Below, one piece after another: positions 49,022-57,283 of a DNA stretch of 64,000 nucleotides; position 1 is the stretch's first letter; every line of letters starts with the position of its first letter. The notes under the pieces were generated by a model. That model did no database searches. It had not been told where the DNA came from and was given only the letters and a program-made list of their open reading frames with translations. The DNA is taken from contig NZ_CP099959.1 in assembly GCF_040409815.1 (NCBI RefSeq), forward strand, positions 186,001 to 250,000, read 5' to 3'. This DNA comes from Polynucleobacter sp. UK-FUSCHL-C3. GTDB lineage: Bacteria > Pseudomonadota > Gammaproteobacteria > Burkholderiales > Burkholderiaceae. The position numbers were made by a program, and so were the translations under genes.

Positions 49022-50512
49022 TTATAGCCCAATACAAACGTATTTCATTTCGAGGTACTCATCAATGCCCCAAGAGCTTCCCTCCCGACCTAGACCGGAT
49101 TGTTTTACTCCACCAAATGGGGCGACTTCGTTTGAGATCAGACCGGTATTAACACCCACCATCCCAAATTCAAGGGCTTCAGCGATCTTCCAAATACGAC
49201 CAATATCCCTGCTATAGAAGTAAGAAGCCAATCCGAATTGACTGCTATTCGCTAGTTTCACGACATCCTCATCGCTCTCAAAAGGAATAACTGGAGCCAC
49301 CGGTCCAAACGTTTCTTCCACGGTGATGAGCATCGAGCTATTAACACCTGCTAGTACGGTAGGCTCATAGTAGGTGCCACCTAGACTGGAGCGCTTTCCT
49401 CCAATGACGAGACGCGCTCCTTTGCTGAGTGCATCGGCCACATGCCGTTCTACTTTCTCAATGGCCTGTTGATCAATCAGAGGGCCTTGCGAGATCCCTT
49501 GTTCAAGACCATTACCAATCTTGATCGATTTAGTAGCAGTCGCCAGCTTTTCCACAAAAATATCATGGACCTTTTTATGAACATAGAAACGGTTGGCGCA
49601 TACACAGGTTTGGCCTGCATTGCGATATTTAGAGACCATTGCACCCGCCACCGCAGCATCAATATCAGCATCGTCAAACACAATAAATGGCGCGTGACCA
49701 CCTAACTCTAGAGCTAGTTTCTTGATCGTAGGCGCAGATTGGGCCATTAAGATGCGACCGACCTCGGTTGATCCAGTAAACGAAAGGTGGCGCACGATGG
49801 GGGATTCGCAAAGCACCTTACCGACCGCAATGGATTCTTCTGAGTCTGCGGTCACGATATTAATCACCCCATCGGGAACCCCGGCCTGTTGGGCTAGGTA
49901 GGCAATTGCCAAGGCTGATAGGGGGGTTTGCTCAGCAGGTTTAATCACGATCGTGCAACCTGCTGCCATGGCTGGCGCAATTTTGCGAGTGATCATGGCA
50001 ATTGGAAAGTTCCAGGGAGTAATGGCCACACAAACCCCAATCGCTTGTTTAAGGACGATGGTGCGTTTATCGCCCCAGGTGCTTGAGGGTATGGCCCCCA
50101 TTACGCGTTTGGCTTCCTCAGCAAACCATTCCACAAAAGAGGCCCCGTATACAACCTCTCCTTTAGCCTCCACCAGAGGCTTGCCCTGTTCCAATGTCAT
50201 CAGGGTTGCTAGATCATCGGCGTTAGCCAAAATTAATTCAAACCATTTACGCATAATCCCAGCGCGCTCTTTGGCAACTTTGCCCCGCCATGCGGGCAGG
50301 GCTATATCAGCGGCTTGGATCGCCTCATGGGCATCGGCAGTGTTGAGGTTGGCTACTAATGCCAGGTTTTGGCCCGTCGCAGGGTTGCGAACCAGGAAGC
50401 GCTGGTTGGCTGATGCCTTAATCCACTGCCCATTGATCAGGGCATCTTGCCTAAATAGGGCGGGATTTTTAAGAAGCGTGGCGGGGTTAGCAATCGATTC
50501 TGGGGCGTTCAT
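49022..50512 (-). CDS. gabD: NAD(P)-dependent succinate-semialdehyde dehydrogenase
   Basis: This 496-aa aldehyde dehydrogenase oxidises succinate semialdehyde to succinate. It has TPWNFPIAMITRKIAPAMAAG, KPAEQTPLSALAIA, ELGGHAPFIVFDDADID with the catalytic Glu, and NAGQTCVCANRFYV with the catalytic Cys. The length and motifs fit the GabD subgroup better than others, but substrates of this family are hard to assign from sequence alone. No gabT is adjacent. Upstream is a 501-bp AT-rich gap. Confidence 0.85.
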   Translation of the reverse strand: MNAPESIANPATLLKNPALFRQDALINGQWIKASANQRFLVRNPATGQNLALVANLNTADAHEAIQAADIALPAWRGKVAKERAGIMRKWFELILANADDLATLMTLEQGKPLVEAKGEVVYGASFVEWFAEEAKRVMGAIPSSTWGDKRTIVLKQAIGVCVAITPWNFPIAMITRKIAPAMAAGCTIVIKPAEQTPLSALAIAYLAQQAGVPDGVINIVTADSEESIAVGKVLCESPIVRHLSFTGSTEVGRILMAQSAPTIKKLALELGGHAPFIVFDDADIDAAVAGAMVSKYRNAGQTCVCANRFYVHKKVHDIFVEKLATATKSIKIGNGLEQGISQGPLIDQQAIEKVERHVADALSKGARLVIGGKRSSLGGTYYEPTVLAGVNSSMLITVEETFGPVAPVIPFESDEDVVKLANSSQFGLASYFYSRDIGRIWKIAEALEFGMVGVNTGLISNEVAPFGGVKQSGLGREGSSWGIDEYLEMKYVCIGL

Positions 50513-51013
50513 GGCTAGGCGGTCTCGTTGAGTAATTATGGATAAGTTTTCAAGTGTAATACCTTGGCTTTCAAGGACAGAGAACTCATTTCATCCAAAT
50601 CGATTGCAATCTGAAAGTCCCAATTACCTATTAATTTATTGTTCTCTGTATAGCTAATATAAAAACATAAGCAATACTAGCGGTAGTAGGTAAGATAGAA
50701 TTGACATCCTATAGGTAGTTTTAAATAGACATTTTTTCTTTCAAATTATGAAAATAACTCCGGCAATTTGGTGTTTTTCATGATGAGGAATAAGTGATGA
50801 CTAACCACTCTAAGCTTATGAATTAAATGAATATTAAATTTATAGCACTGCATCATATTAGGGTTTTAACTGATTACTGCGTATAAAAGTAATAAAAATA
50901 CACTTCTTTATGCTTGACAGGTTATATAGGGATTCCTAAGATGCCACATGTTTAATAAATGTTGCGTTGCAATATAACTAGATATCCAAACAGATATTTC
51001 TTTGTAAAGCAGT
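50513..51013. other. 501-bp AT-rich intergenic region
   Basis: The region separates the gabD start from the lytic transglycosylase start. It holds a hairpin CCTTG-gcttt-CAAGG (50562-50576), two TTGACA -35 boxes (50701 and 50914), and inverted arms ATGAAAA/TTTTCAT (50749-50781). Small frames of 9-11 codons such as that at 50798 (ATG after GAGGA) have no support as genes. I see no tRNA or known riboswitch. Confidence 0.55.
50914..50942 (+). promoter_or_regulatory. Predicted sigma-70 promoter of the lytic transglycosylase gene
   Basis: TTGACA (50914-50919) is a perfect -35, and TAAGAT (50937-50942) is 17 bp downstream. Transcription would start near 50949, giving a leader of 65-77 nt to the first start codon. 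Confidence 0.55.
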
Positions 51014-51025
51014 GTGATCCTGAGA

Positions 51026-51856
51026 ATGAACCAATATATTTTTGACAAGTTGAAAGTTCTAGATCTTCACAAGATGGATCTTTTGGCGGCCTTACAGCGA
51101 TGGGGTCAATCGATGCTTGCCTTGCTAGTGGCCGCTGTTTTGGCTGTCTGGCTGATTGGGCCTAAAACCGGTGCCGGGCTCTTTGATCTAGCCCACTATT
51201 TAGTACCAGCCGAGGCGCGGGCATTAATCTTAGGTACTGATAGTGCAGAAATACTAACTGCTGATGAGTCCGCCAGCCAACTCAAGCTATGGAATTCTGC
51301 TGGGCGTGATATTCCTTCGATCGCTAGTCAGGCTGCTTTAATTCCGACTCACTTAGTCGATCACTCCGCTATGGACAGGGGTATTTTGCGAACAGAGGCT
51401 GAGAGAAAGGCAGTTGCATCCCATTTAGCTAAGAAGTTTCAGTTATCTCCAGAAGATACGGCTCACTATGTTGCGCAAGCGATTGCTGTCGGCAAGGAAG
51501 TCAACCTAGACCCTACCTTAATCTTGGCAGTGATGGCCACCGAATCAAGCTTTAACCCCCGGGCAGAGAGTCGGGCTGGCGCACAAGGCCTAATGCAAGT
51601 TCGCACCCACGTTCATCAAGAGAAATTTGAGCCCTATGGCGGCCCTCTGGCGGCATTTATACCGGAGGCGAATATACGCGTAGGCGCCTTGATCCTAAAG
51701 GCCTGTATCGCAAAGGCTGGATCTTTAGAAGCGGGTCTTAAGAACTACCTTGGGGCACCAAATGCTGCTAGTGGAATCAATACCTACACTGGTAAAGTAT
51801 TTTCTGAGCGGGAAGAATTACGCAGTATTGCTCGGCGCTTTAGCAATAACGTTTAA
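51026..51856 (+). CDS. Membrane-anchored lytic transglycosylase
   Basis: This protein of about 276 aa has one N-terminal transmembrane helix (about 26-44, ALLVAAVLAVWLIG) and a C-terminal SLT domain. The catalytic Glu is in ILAVMATESSFNPRAESRAG, followed by GAQGLMQVRTHVHQ and NIRVGALILK. Lytic transglycosylases cut peptidoglycan and release anhydro-muropeptides, the substrates handled later by AmpD and Mpl. The ATG at 51026 is preferred, as the GTG at 51014 has no better ribosome-binding site. The middle part (45-125) matches nothing I know. Confidence 0.86.
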   Translation: MNQYIFDKLKVLDLHKMDLLAALQRWGQSMLALLVAAVLAVWLIGPKTGAGLFDLAHYLVPAEARALILGTDSAEILTADESASQLKLWNSAGRDIPSIASQAALIPTHLVDHSAMDRGILRTEAERKAVASHLAKKFQLSPEDTAHYVAQAIAVGKEVNLDPTLILAVMATESSFNPRAESRAGAQGLMQVRTHVHQEKFEPYGGPLAAFIPEANIRVGALILKACIAKAGSLEAGLKNYLGAPNAASGINTYTGKVFSEREELRSIARRFSNNV

Positions 51857-51888
51857 TACAGAATGGTAAAAGATTTTGTTATTCTGAT

Positions 51889-52401
51889 TTAGCTGCTTGT
51901 TTCAGCATGTCGTAGTTTTTGGGCGAGTTGATCAAGAACGCCATTCACATATTTGTGGCCATCCGTTCCCCCAAAGGTTTTGGTTAGCTCAACAGCTTCA
52001 TTGATGGCTACTTTGTAGGGGACTGACAGGTCCGCTGCGAGTTCATAGGCACCAATTAAGAGGGCAGCATGCTCCACAGGAGAAAGCTCAGCAATGGGCC
52101 GATCGAGCTCTGGGGTAATGAGAGCATCCAGTTCTTGACTGCGATTCATGACCCCTTTGAAGATACTTGAGAACAAATCCTGTTGGCATTTCTGAAAAGC
52201 AGGATCTTCACTCAATTGCTTGGTAACAGAACTAATCGCCAAGGGAAGATCATTCAGCTCCCCAGCTATTTTAAGAACCAAGCATTGATAGACGCCCTGA
52301 AGTGCGTATTCGCGCGCACGACGGCGAGGTGTGAGTGAGCGCTTGTGCGCCCCAGTATTTGCTGTTTTATTACTCAAGCAATCACTCCGACTCAATTTCA
52401 A
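51889..52401 (-). CDS. nusB: Transcription antitermination protein NusB
   Basis: NusB joins NusE and others to keep RNA polymerase going on rRNA operons. The protein has the all-helical fold with [20 protein letters not shown]-like [31 protein letters not shown] in the second half, and the C-terminal [11 protein letters not shown]. No ATG or GTG occurs before the conserved RRRARE, so the start must be a rare codon: TTG at 52401 (170 aa, overlapping ribH by 20 bp) or TTG at 52377 (162 aa). ribH-nusB is a common pair. Confidence 0.94.
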   Translation of the reverse strand: MKLSRSDCLSNKTANTGAHKRSLTPRRRAREYALQGVYQCLVLKIAGELNDLPLAISSVTKQLSEDPAFQKCQQDLFSSIFKGVMNRSQELDALITPELDRPIAELSPVEHAALLIGAYELAADLSVPYKVAINEAVELTKTFGGTDGHKYVNGVLDQLAQKLRHAETSS

Positions 52402-52867
52402 TATCAGGAGTAAGTGCTAGAGCAAGGTTTGCCATTTCAACAGCAGCTCTGGCACAATCGCGCCCTTTCTCACTCGTGCGAGCAGTCGCTTGCTCGTCGG
52501 TATCGCATGTAAGAATGCCATTCGCAATCGGCACACCGGCATCTAGGCTAATGCGTGTAATACCACTAGCAGACTCGTTAGAAACTAACTCAAAGTGATA
52601 GGTTTCCCCACGAATTACCGCGCCTAAGGCGATGAAGGCATCAAACTCATCTGTTTTTACGAGTTGAGAAAGAGCAAAGGGTATCTCTAGAGCGCCAGGA
52701 ACGGTAACAAGTTGTATATCGGTATGGGAAACACCCAAGGCAAGCAATTCATTAATGCATGATTCTGACAGGGCTTGGCAGTGCTCTTCATTAAACCGCG
52801 CCTGCACAATAGCAATCCGTAGATCCTGTCCGTCTAAGTCTGCCTCAAAAACATCGATGTCGTTCAT
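52382..52867 (-). CDS. ribH: 6,7-dimethyl-8-ribityllumazine synthase
   Basis: RibH condenses the ribB product with the pyrimidine intermediate to make lumazine. The 161-aa protein has [26 protein letters not shown] and [15 protein letters not shown] with the catalytic His, and a basic [15 protein letters not shown] helix. It starts at an ATG that overlaps the ribB stop by 4 nt, so ribB-ribH are coupled. nusB overlaps its end. Confidence 0.97.
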   Translation of the reverse strand: MNDIDVFEADLDGQDLRIAIVQARFNEEHCQALSESCINELLALGVSHTDIQLVTVPGALEIPFALSQLVKTDEFDAFIALGAVIRGETYHFELVSNESASGITRISLDAGVPIANGILTCDTDEQATARTSEKGRDCARAAVEMANLALALTPDIEIESE

Positions 52868-54057
52868 GGATGGCCCCTTTTAGATGAATTGGCAGAGTAG
52901 GGAATGTTCCCAGTAATTTCAAGTTTATAGCCAGATAGACTTGGTACACGAGCAGAATTAGCCAAGAGGCACATTTTTTGAACTTGCAAATCTTTGAGGA
53001 TCTGAGCACCAATACCGTAACTCCGAAAGTCGGTCTTTCGTTCAATGCTAGATTTAGTGTTGACACTTGACGCCTTATTGTTGACATCTGTAGCTTGTTG
53101 GCACAGCTTATCAAATTGATGTAGCCACTTCAATTCAGAGGGTGCTGCAATTCCAGCAGCATTGAGAAGTACGGCAACCCCGCTTGTAGATTGAGCAATT
53201 GCCTCTAGTGCCTTACTGAGAGGCCAGGAGTGCGTGGAGCTCTCGGTGTCCAGAAGATCCAAAATGGTGACTGGCTCGTGCACACGAACTAAGACCTCTT
53301 GATGAGGCTGAGGTTGTCCTTTAATCAGTGCTAGGTGCAAACAGTTGCTCGGTTTGTCACGATAGACCACTCCCTGAAATTTACCCCAAGGGCTCATAAA
53401 CTCGCGCTCGGATTCGCGCACCACAATACTCTCTGTTTGACTGCGATACTGAATCAGGTCGGCAATGGTACCAATCTTGAGTTGATGCGCTTTTGCAAAC
53501 TCTAGGAGATCAGGCAGGCGCGCCATATTACCGTCATCTTTCATGATTTCACAAATGACTGCGGTCGGAGAGCAACCAGCAAGACTGGCTAGATCACACC
53601 CTGCTTCAGTATGACCGGACCGAATTAAAACACCGCCCGGTTGAGCCATCAAGGGAAATACATGCCCTGGCTGAACTAAATCATTGGGCTTAGCATTTGG
53701 CGCTACAGCCGCCTGAATTGTGCGGGCGCGATCAGCTGCAGAGATACCCGTGGTCACGCCGGAGGCTGCCTCAATCGAGACGGTAAAGTTGGTCCCAAGG
53801 GCAGTGCTGTTTTCACGAACCATTAAAGGGAGATTAAGTTGCTGACAACGCTCTTTACTTAAGGTTAAACAAATTAAGCCCCGTCCGTGCTTGGCCATGA
53901 AGTTAATTGCTTCTGCATTGACATGATCAGCAGCGAGCACTAGATCCCCTTCATTTTCACGATCCTCCTCATCGACCAAGATAATCATCTTGCCGGCGCG
54001 TAGCTCGGCAACGATTTCTTGAACAGGACTAATGGCAACAGATTGAGGGTTTGGCAT
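52864..54057 (-). CDS. ribB: 3,4-dihydroxy-2-butanone 4-phosphate synthase with a degenerate GTP cyclohydrolase II domain
   Basis: Residues 1-205 are RibB, which makes the four-carbon unit of riboflavin: [17 protein letters not shown] with the metal-binding acidic loop (29-45) and [16 protein letters not shown] are present. Residues from about 215 align with GTP cyclohydrolase II ([43 protein letters not shown]). The three zinc cysteines (GSLRCDCG region) and the HQEGRG-type catalytic stretch are missing, so this half should be inactive as a cyclohydrolase. It resembles the RibBX type. It is the first gene of ribB-ribH-nusB. I find no FMN riboswitch in the 113 bp before it. Confidence 0.93.
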   Translation of the reverse strand: MPNPQSVAISPVQEIVAELRAGKMIILVDEEDRENEGDLVLAADHVNAEAINFMAKHGRGLICLTLSKERCQQLNLPLMVRENSTALGTNFTVSIEAASGVTTGISAADRARTIQAAVAPNAKPNDLVQPGHVFPLMAQPGGVLIRSGHTEAGCDLASLAGCSPTAVICEIMKDDGNMARLPDLLEFAKAHQLKIGTIADLIQYRSQTESIVVRESEREFMSPWGKFQGVVYRDKPSNCLHLALIKGQPQPHQEVLVRVHEPVTILDLLDTESSTHSWPLSKALEAIAQSTSGVAVLLNAAGIAAPSELKWLHQFDKLCQQATDVNNKASSVNTKSSIERKTDFRSYGIGAQILKDLQVQKMCLLANSARVPSLSGYKLEITGNIPYSANSSKRGHP

Positions 54058-54221
54058 ATCAGCTTAGATTCTAAATAGATCGTCATTTTAAGCCCTTAGG
54101 CTGCTTTGTAGGGGAATACAACAGAACGATCCGTAAAGCCTGATTTTGGAGTGCCATTCACTAAAGCAGAATGAATGGGAACATTCAATTTCTTCAAATC
54201 AGACAAATCAGTGATGTCGGT

Positions 54222-54446
54222 ATGCAAAAGTTCAGTAACTGTAATGAAAAAGGCTTTGTGTTTTTAGAGCTTTTAATTGCCATGACTATCCTGGCAGGTA
54301 GCATCACAGCTTTGCACGGAATCTATGGAAATTTAGTAGTTAAGCAAATTAAGCTACAGAAAGCACAAGCTTCTTTGATCGAAAGGGCCAATCAATCAGA
54401 AACTTGGATTGCTCGAGAGCGTTTAAAGCAGGCGCCGCCACAATGA
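54222..54446 (+). CDS. Minor type IV pilin-like protein (PilV/GspI-like)
   Basis: This small protein of 74 aa begins MQKFSNCNEKG and continues FVFLELLIAMTILAGS, a class III prepilin signal: Gly11 at -1, Phe12 at +1 and Glu16 at +5, then a hydrophobic helix. It ends soon after the helix, so it lacks the usual globular domain of PilV. I prefer the ATG at 54222, which gives a short basic leader; the ATG at 54171 adds 17 residues. Its stop overlaps the next gene (ATGA). The four genes to 56091 form one block. Confidence 0.75.
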   Translation: MQKFSNCNEKGFVFLELLIAMTILAGSITALHGIYGNLVVKQIKLQKAQASLIERANQSETWIARERLKQAPPQ

Positions 54447-55075
54447 CACTTCTATCATGCATTACCGCCTTAACTCTCAGCGCAGTGGTTATCTACTCAC
54501 CGCTTAAATTACTGAGCGATGTATTGCTGAAACAAGCCGAGATTGAGGAGGATATCCTTTTAAACCAGAATATGAATCGTGCCATGGAGTTATTGATGAG
54601 GGCTATTCGTGAAGCAGGATATCGCTCTAACCAGAATAGTAAAAATGAGAATGATATTCAGATTAAGCAAGGTGGTTTATTTCGCGGATCGGATGCAATC
54701 GAGTTGATGCAAGATCTGCCCAAGCATATAGCATACGACTGTATGGGAAACGTTCTTTCTAAGGAACGCACTCGTCATCGCAAATCGTATCAACACTTCT
54801 ACCTCGAGCGAAGCCGTAATGATCCACGTAGCGCCATTCTGATTTGTCAGAGTCTAGATCGTCAAGGGCGTTTACATCAAGCAGAGCTTCTCAATCAGGT
54901 GCAATATCTTCAAATACATTGGGTCAATCCTCATGCAGTTGATATCAGTAGCGTGACTCCTAAAGTAGCCTCTGGATTGATCAAAATCAGTCTTGGGGTA
55001 GAGCGTAAATCACAGGCAGGTAAGGGAAACACCTTGATCGAGCAAGTCCGTCTTGTTGCTCCACGACATATATGA
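54443..55075 (+). CDS. Minor pilin-like protein (PilW-like)
   Basis: This protein of 210 aa has an N-terminal hydrophobic helix (MTLLSCITALTLSAVVIYS) and then NRAMELLMRAIREAGYRSNQ, the usual PilW/GspJ pattern after the helix. With the ATG at 54443 no Gly-Phe prepilin cleavage site precedes the helix. A TTG start at 54404 would add MDCSRAFKAG-AAT, a short basic leader with Gly before two Ala, similar to PilX-type signals, but it would overlap the first pilin gene by 43 bp. No Glu is at +5 in either case. The globular part has two Cys. Confidence 0.65.
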   Translation: MTLLSCITALTLSAVVIYSPLKLLSDVLLKQAEIEEDILLNQNMNRAMELLMRAIREAGYRSNQNSKNENDIQIKQGGLFRGSDAIELMQDLPKHIAYDCMGNVLSKERTRHRKSYQHFYLERSRNDPRSAILICQSLDRQGRLHQAELLNQVQYLQIHWVNPHAVDISSVTPKVASGLIKISLGVERKSQAGKGNTLIEQVRLVAPRHI

Positions 55076-55085
55076 AAGCGCCCTA

Positions 55086-55511
55086 ATGATATTGCTATGG
55101 GTGATGAGTATTTTGATGTATCTAACATGGGCAATCACTCAGCTTGAGCAGTATTTAGTATTGGAGCTCAAAACGATCGCTGTCTACCAGGGTCATTTGG
55201 AGGATTTTCAGAAGACTGAGCGTGTATTACTGGCTTGTGAACAAAGTCTCCTCGAACCTGTTTCACTAGAGACCTCCCAATTAAAAATAACTTACTCTCA
55301 ATCACCGGCTAAGGGCACTCCAATGCCATGCATGATCGAGGCCAGCGGTCTTGTTGAACCAAGAAAAGGATCGAGCAAAAATGTAATCCAAAACCCAAAG
55401 CGCCTTTATCACGTTAGGGTAGGGGATCGCATTCGTATGGAAAGTACGATAGTTGTGGATCATCTAGCTGGAACGTTGACACGACTCAATTGGCAACAAC
55501 TCTATGATTAA
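55086..55511 (+). CDS. Minor pilin-like protein (PilX-like)
   Basis: This protein of 141 aa has a single hydrophobic N-terminal segment (MILLWVMSILMYLTWA) and then a helix with LEDFQKTERVLLACEQSLLEP, similar to the A-x-AE-x-ALR helix of PilX. It has no basic leader and no Gly cleavage site, so prepilin peptidase should not process it in the usual way. The ATG at 55086 lies 10 nt after the previous stop; a TTG at 55053 is an alternative without a leader motif either. It overlaps the FimT-like gene by 8 nt. Confidence 0.6.
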   Translation: MILLWVMSILMYLTWAITQLEQYLVLELKTIAVYQGHLEDFQKTERVLLACEQSLLEPVSLETSQLKITYSQSPAKGTPMPCMIEASGLVEPRKGSSKNVIQNPKRLYHVRVGDRIRMESTIVVDHLAGTLTRLNWQQLYD

Positions 55512-56091
55512 CAGGGACAAAGAAAAAATATCTATCAAGTCTATATCCCAGCAAAGCGGCTTTACTCTAATGGAGTTATTAGCAGTGATCACCTTATTAA
55601 GTTTGATGCTTTTTTTGGGTCTACCGCTTATACAATCCCAATACTATGGGCATGAGTTGGAGCATACAGCGAGGCAGTTTATTCGGCACGCTCAATTTGC
55701 TCGGCAACATGCTTTATATAGCGGGACACATACCGTAATTCATCCGCGAGAAGAGGGCGAGGATGGATGGGGTCTTGGCTGGCAAATCAAGGTCTTAACG
55801 CCATACTCTGCTGATGAGATGGCTAATTCCATATTGGTTCAGTATGATTTACCTGCTTCTATTCAAATTGATTCGCATCGTTTTCGAGATCCGCATTCCA
55901 AGGTGATGCAAATCATCTTCAATCCAGCTGGTGCGGCTAAGACCCAGCATGGGGGCTTTGTAGCCAACCGCTTAATCGTCTCCCATGCAAAGGCCAGCCA
56001 CTTACAGCGCCACATTATTTTGGCAGCTAGCGGCCGATGGCGTATCTGTGATCCAAATACTCCAGCTTCTAAAAAAGATGCCTCATGTTGA
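55504..56091 (+). CDS. FimT/GspH-type minor pilin
   Basis: This 195-aa protein has a normal class III signal: QQSGFTLMELLAVITLLSL, with Gly19 at -1, Phe20 at +1 and Glu24 at +5. The helix continues to about residue 45, followed by RQFIRHAQFARQHALYSGT, the GspH/FimT domain opening, and a beta-rich C-terminal part with VIFNPAGA-like IIFNPAGAA. FimT-like proteins join the tip of type IV pili and may bind DNA in uptake. It is the last gene of the block; ribD starts 39 nt later. Confidence 0.82.
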   Translation: MINRDKEKISIKSISQQSGFTLMELLAVITLLSLMLFLGLPLIQSQYYGHELEHTARQFIRHAQFARQHALYSGTHTVIHPREEGEDGWGLGWQIKVLTPYSADEMANSILVQYDLPASIQIDSHRFRDPHSKVMQIIFNPAGAAKTQHGGFVANRLIVSHAKASHLQRHIILAASGRWRICDPNTPASKKDASC

Positions 56092-56130
56092 CCATGTAGG
56101 TAGATTGTCTAAATCGGGTTTAATAGAGGG

Positions 56131-57264
56131 ATGGCTCAATTTAGTCCCTTTGATCAACAAATGATGTCCCTTGCTTTACAAGAGGCAAGGAAGGCTTTGT
56201 ATCTCTCTAATCCTAATCCACGCGTAGGTTGTGTGATTTGTAAAGGAGACAAAATCTTAGGACAAGGTTTTACGCAACGCGTTGGAGGTAATCATGCTGA
56301 GATTGAGGCAATTGCCAACGCACGTCATCTAGGCGCTAGTGACTCTGATTTACAGGGAAGCGCTGTATATGTTAGCTTAGAACCATGCTCACATAAAGGT
56401 AGGACACCACCTTGCTGTGATGCTCTAGAAAGGATTGGTCCTGCGCGAGTAGTCATTGCAATGCAAGATCCAAATCCAAAGGTCTCCGGACAAGGGGTGG
56501 CACGTTTAGTTCAATTGGGCATTACCGTCCATTGCGGGCTTTTGGAACAAGAAGCTACTTCGCTCAATCTTGGGTTTGTGAAGCGCATGACCCAAGGCTT
56601 GCCCTATGTGCGCATGAAGATCGCAGCGAGCCTTGATGGAAGAACGGCATTATTGAATAGACAAAGTCAGTGGATTACAGGAGCTGCAGCCCGTGCCGAC
56701 GGACATCATTGGCGTGCCCAAGCTTGCGCTATTTTGTCGGGCGGTGGGACTGTACGAGAGGACGATCCTCAATTAACAGTGCGTGATGTTGTAACCCAGC
56801 GACAACCTCTACGAGTAATTGTGGATTCTCACTTAGAGACACCCCTAAATGCAAAGGTATTAAACGATGCAAACGTATTACTGGTGTGCGCCAACCCTGA
56901 GCCCAAGCATTTGCGTGCGATGCAGGATGCACTAAAAGAGAAGGGGATTCCTATCCTAGAGCTTCCTAACCCCAAGGGTAAGGTAGATCTACCAAAATTA
57001 TTTTCGTATTTAGCCAAAGAGTATGAGATCAATGAAGTTCATGTTGAGGCTGGTTTTAAATTAAATGGCTCACTGGTTCGAGAGAGTTGCGTGGATGAAC
57101 TATTAATCTATCAGGCCCCCTGCTTTTTGGGGGATGGACTGGGTATGGCCAATATCGCCAGTCTTAATCAACTATCCGATCGTCAAGATTGGACGATTAT
57201 TGATCACAGATTGATTGGCGGTGATCTACGTATTCGGGCTGTACCGAATAAAGCAAAGAAGTAA
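56131..57264 (+). CDS. ribD: Bifunctional riboflavin deaminase-reductase RibD
   Basis: RibD carries out the second and third steps of the pyrimidine branch of riboflavin synthesis. The 377-aa protein has an N-terminal deaminase with GGNHAEIEAIANA and VSLEPCSHKGRTPPCCDALE (Zn His/Cys/Cys) and a C-terminal reductase with KIAASLDGRTAL, SQWITG and EVHVEAGFKLNGSL. The normal length of about 370 aa is kept. An AGAGGG is just before the ATG. ribE follows after 19 nt. No FMN riboswitch is seen upstream. Confidence 0.97.
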   Translation: MAQFSPFDQQMMSLALQEARKALYLSNPNPRVGCVICKGDKILGQGFTQRVGGNHAEIEAIANARHLGASDSDLQGSAVYVSLEPCSHKGRTPPCCDALERIGPARVVIAMQDPNPKVSGQGVARLVQLGITVHCGLLEQEATSLNLGFVKRMTQGLPYVRMKIAASLDGRTALLNRQSQWITGAAARADGHHWRAQACAILSGGGTVREDDPQLTVRDVVTQRQPLRVIVDSHLETPLNAKVLNDANVLLVCANPEPKHLRAMQDALKEKGIPILELPNPKGKVDLPKLFSYLAKEYEINEVHVEAGFKLNGSLVRESCVDELLIYQAPCFLGDGLGMANIASLNQLSDRQDWTIIDHRLIGGDLRIRAVPNKAKK

Positions 57265-57268
57265 ACAC

Positions 57269-57277
57269 TGCTATAGT
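57269..57277 (+). promoter_or_regulatory. Extended -10 promoter of ribE, probably leaderless
   Basis: TGCTATAGT is a TGn-extended -10 with 5 of 6 core matches, ending 6 nt before the ribE ATG. No Shine-Dalgarno is present. It would let ribE be made apart from ribD. Confidence 0.5.
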
Positions 57278-57283
57278 TTCTCT

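Noticed and set aside
50798..50827. Tiny frame of 9 codons after GAGGA in the AT-rich gap
   Set aside because: It is too short, and no attenuator or downstream gene fits a leader peptide role.
54058..54221. FMN riboswitch before ribB or the pilin block
   Set aside because: I looked for the conserved RFN core on both strands and did not find it; only a short CCATTC/GAATGG repeat and the palindrome TTAGATTCTAA are there.
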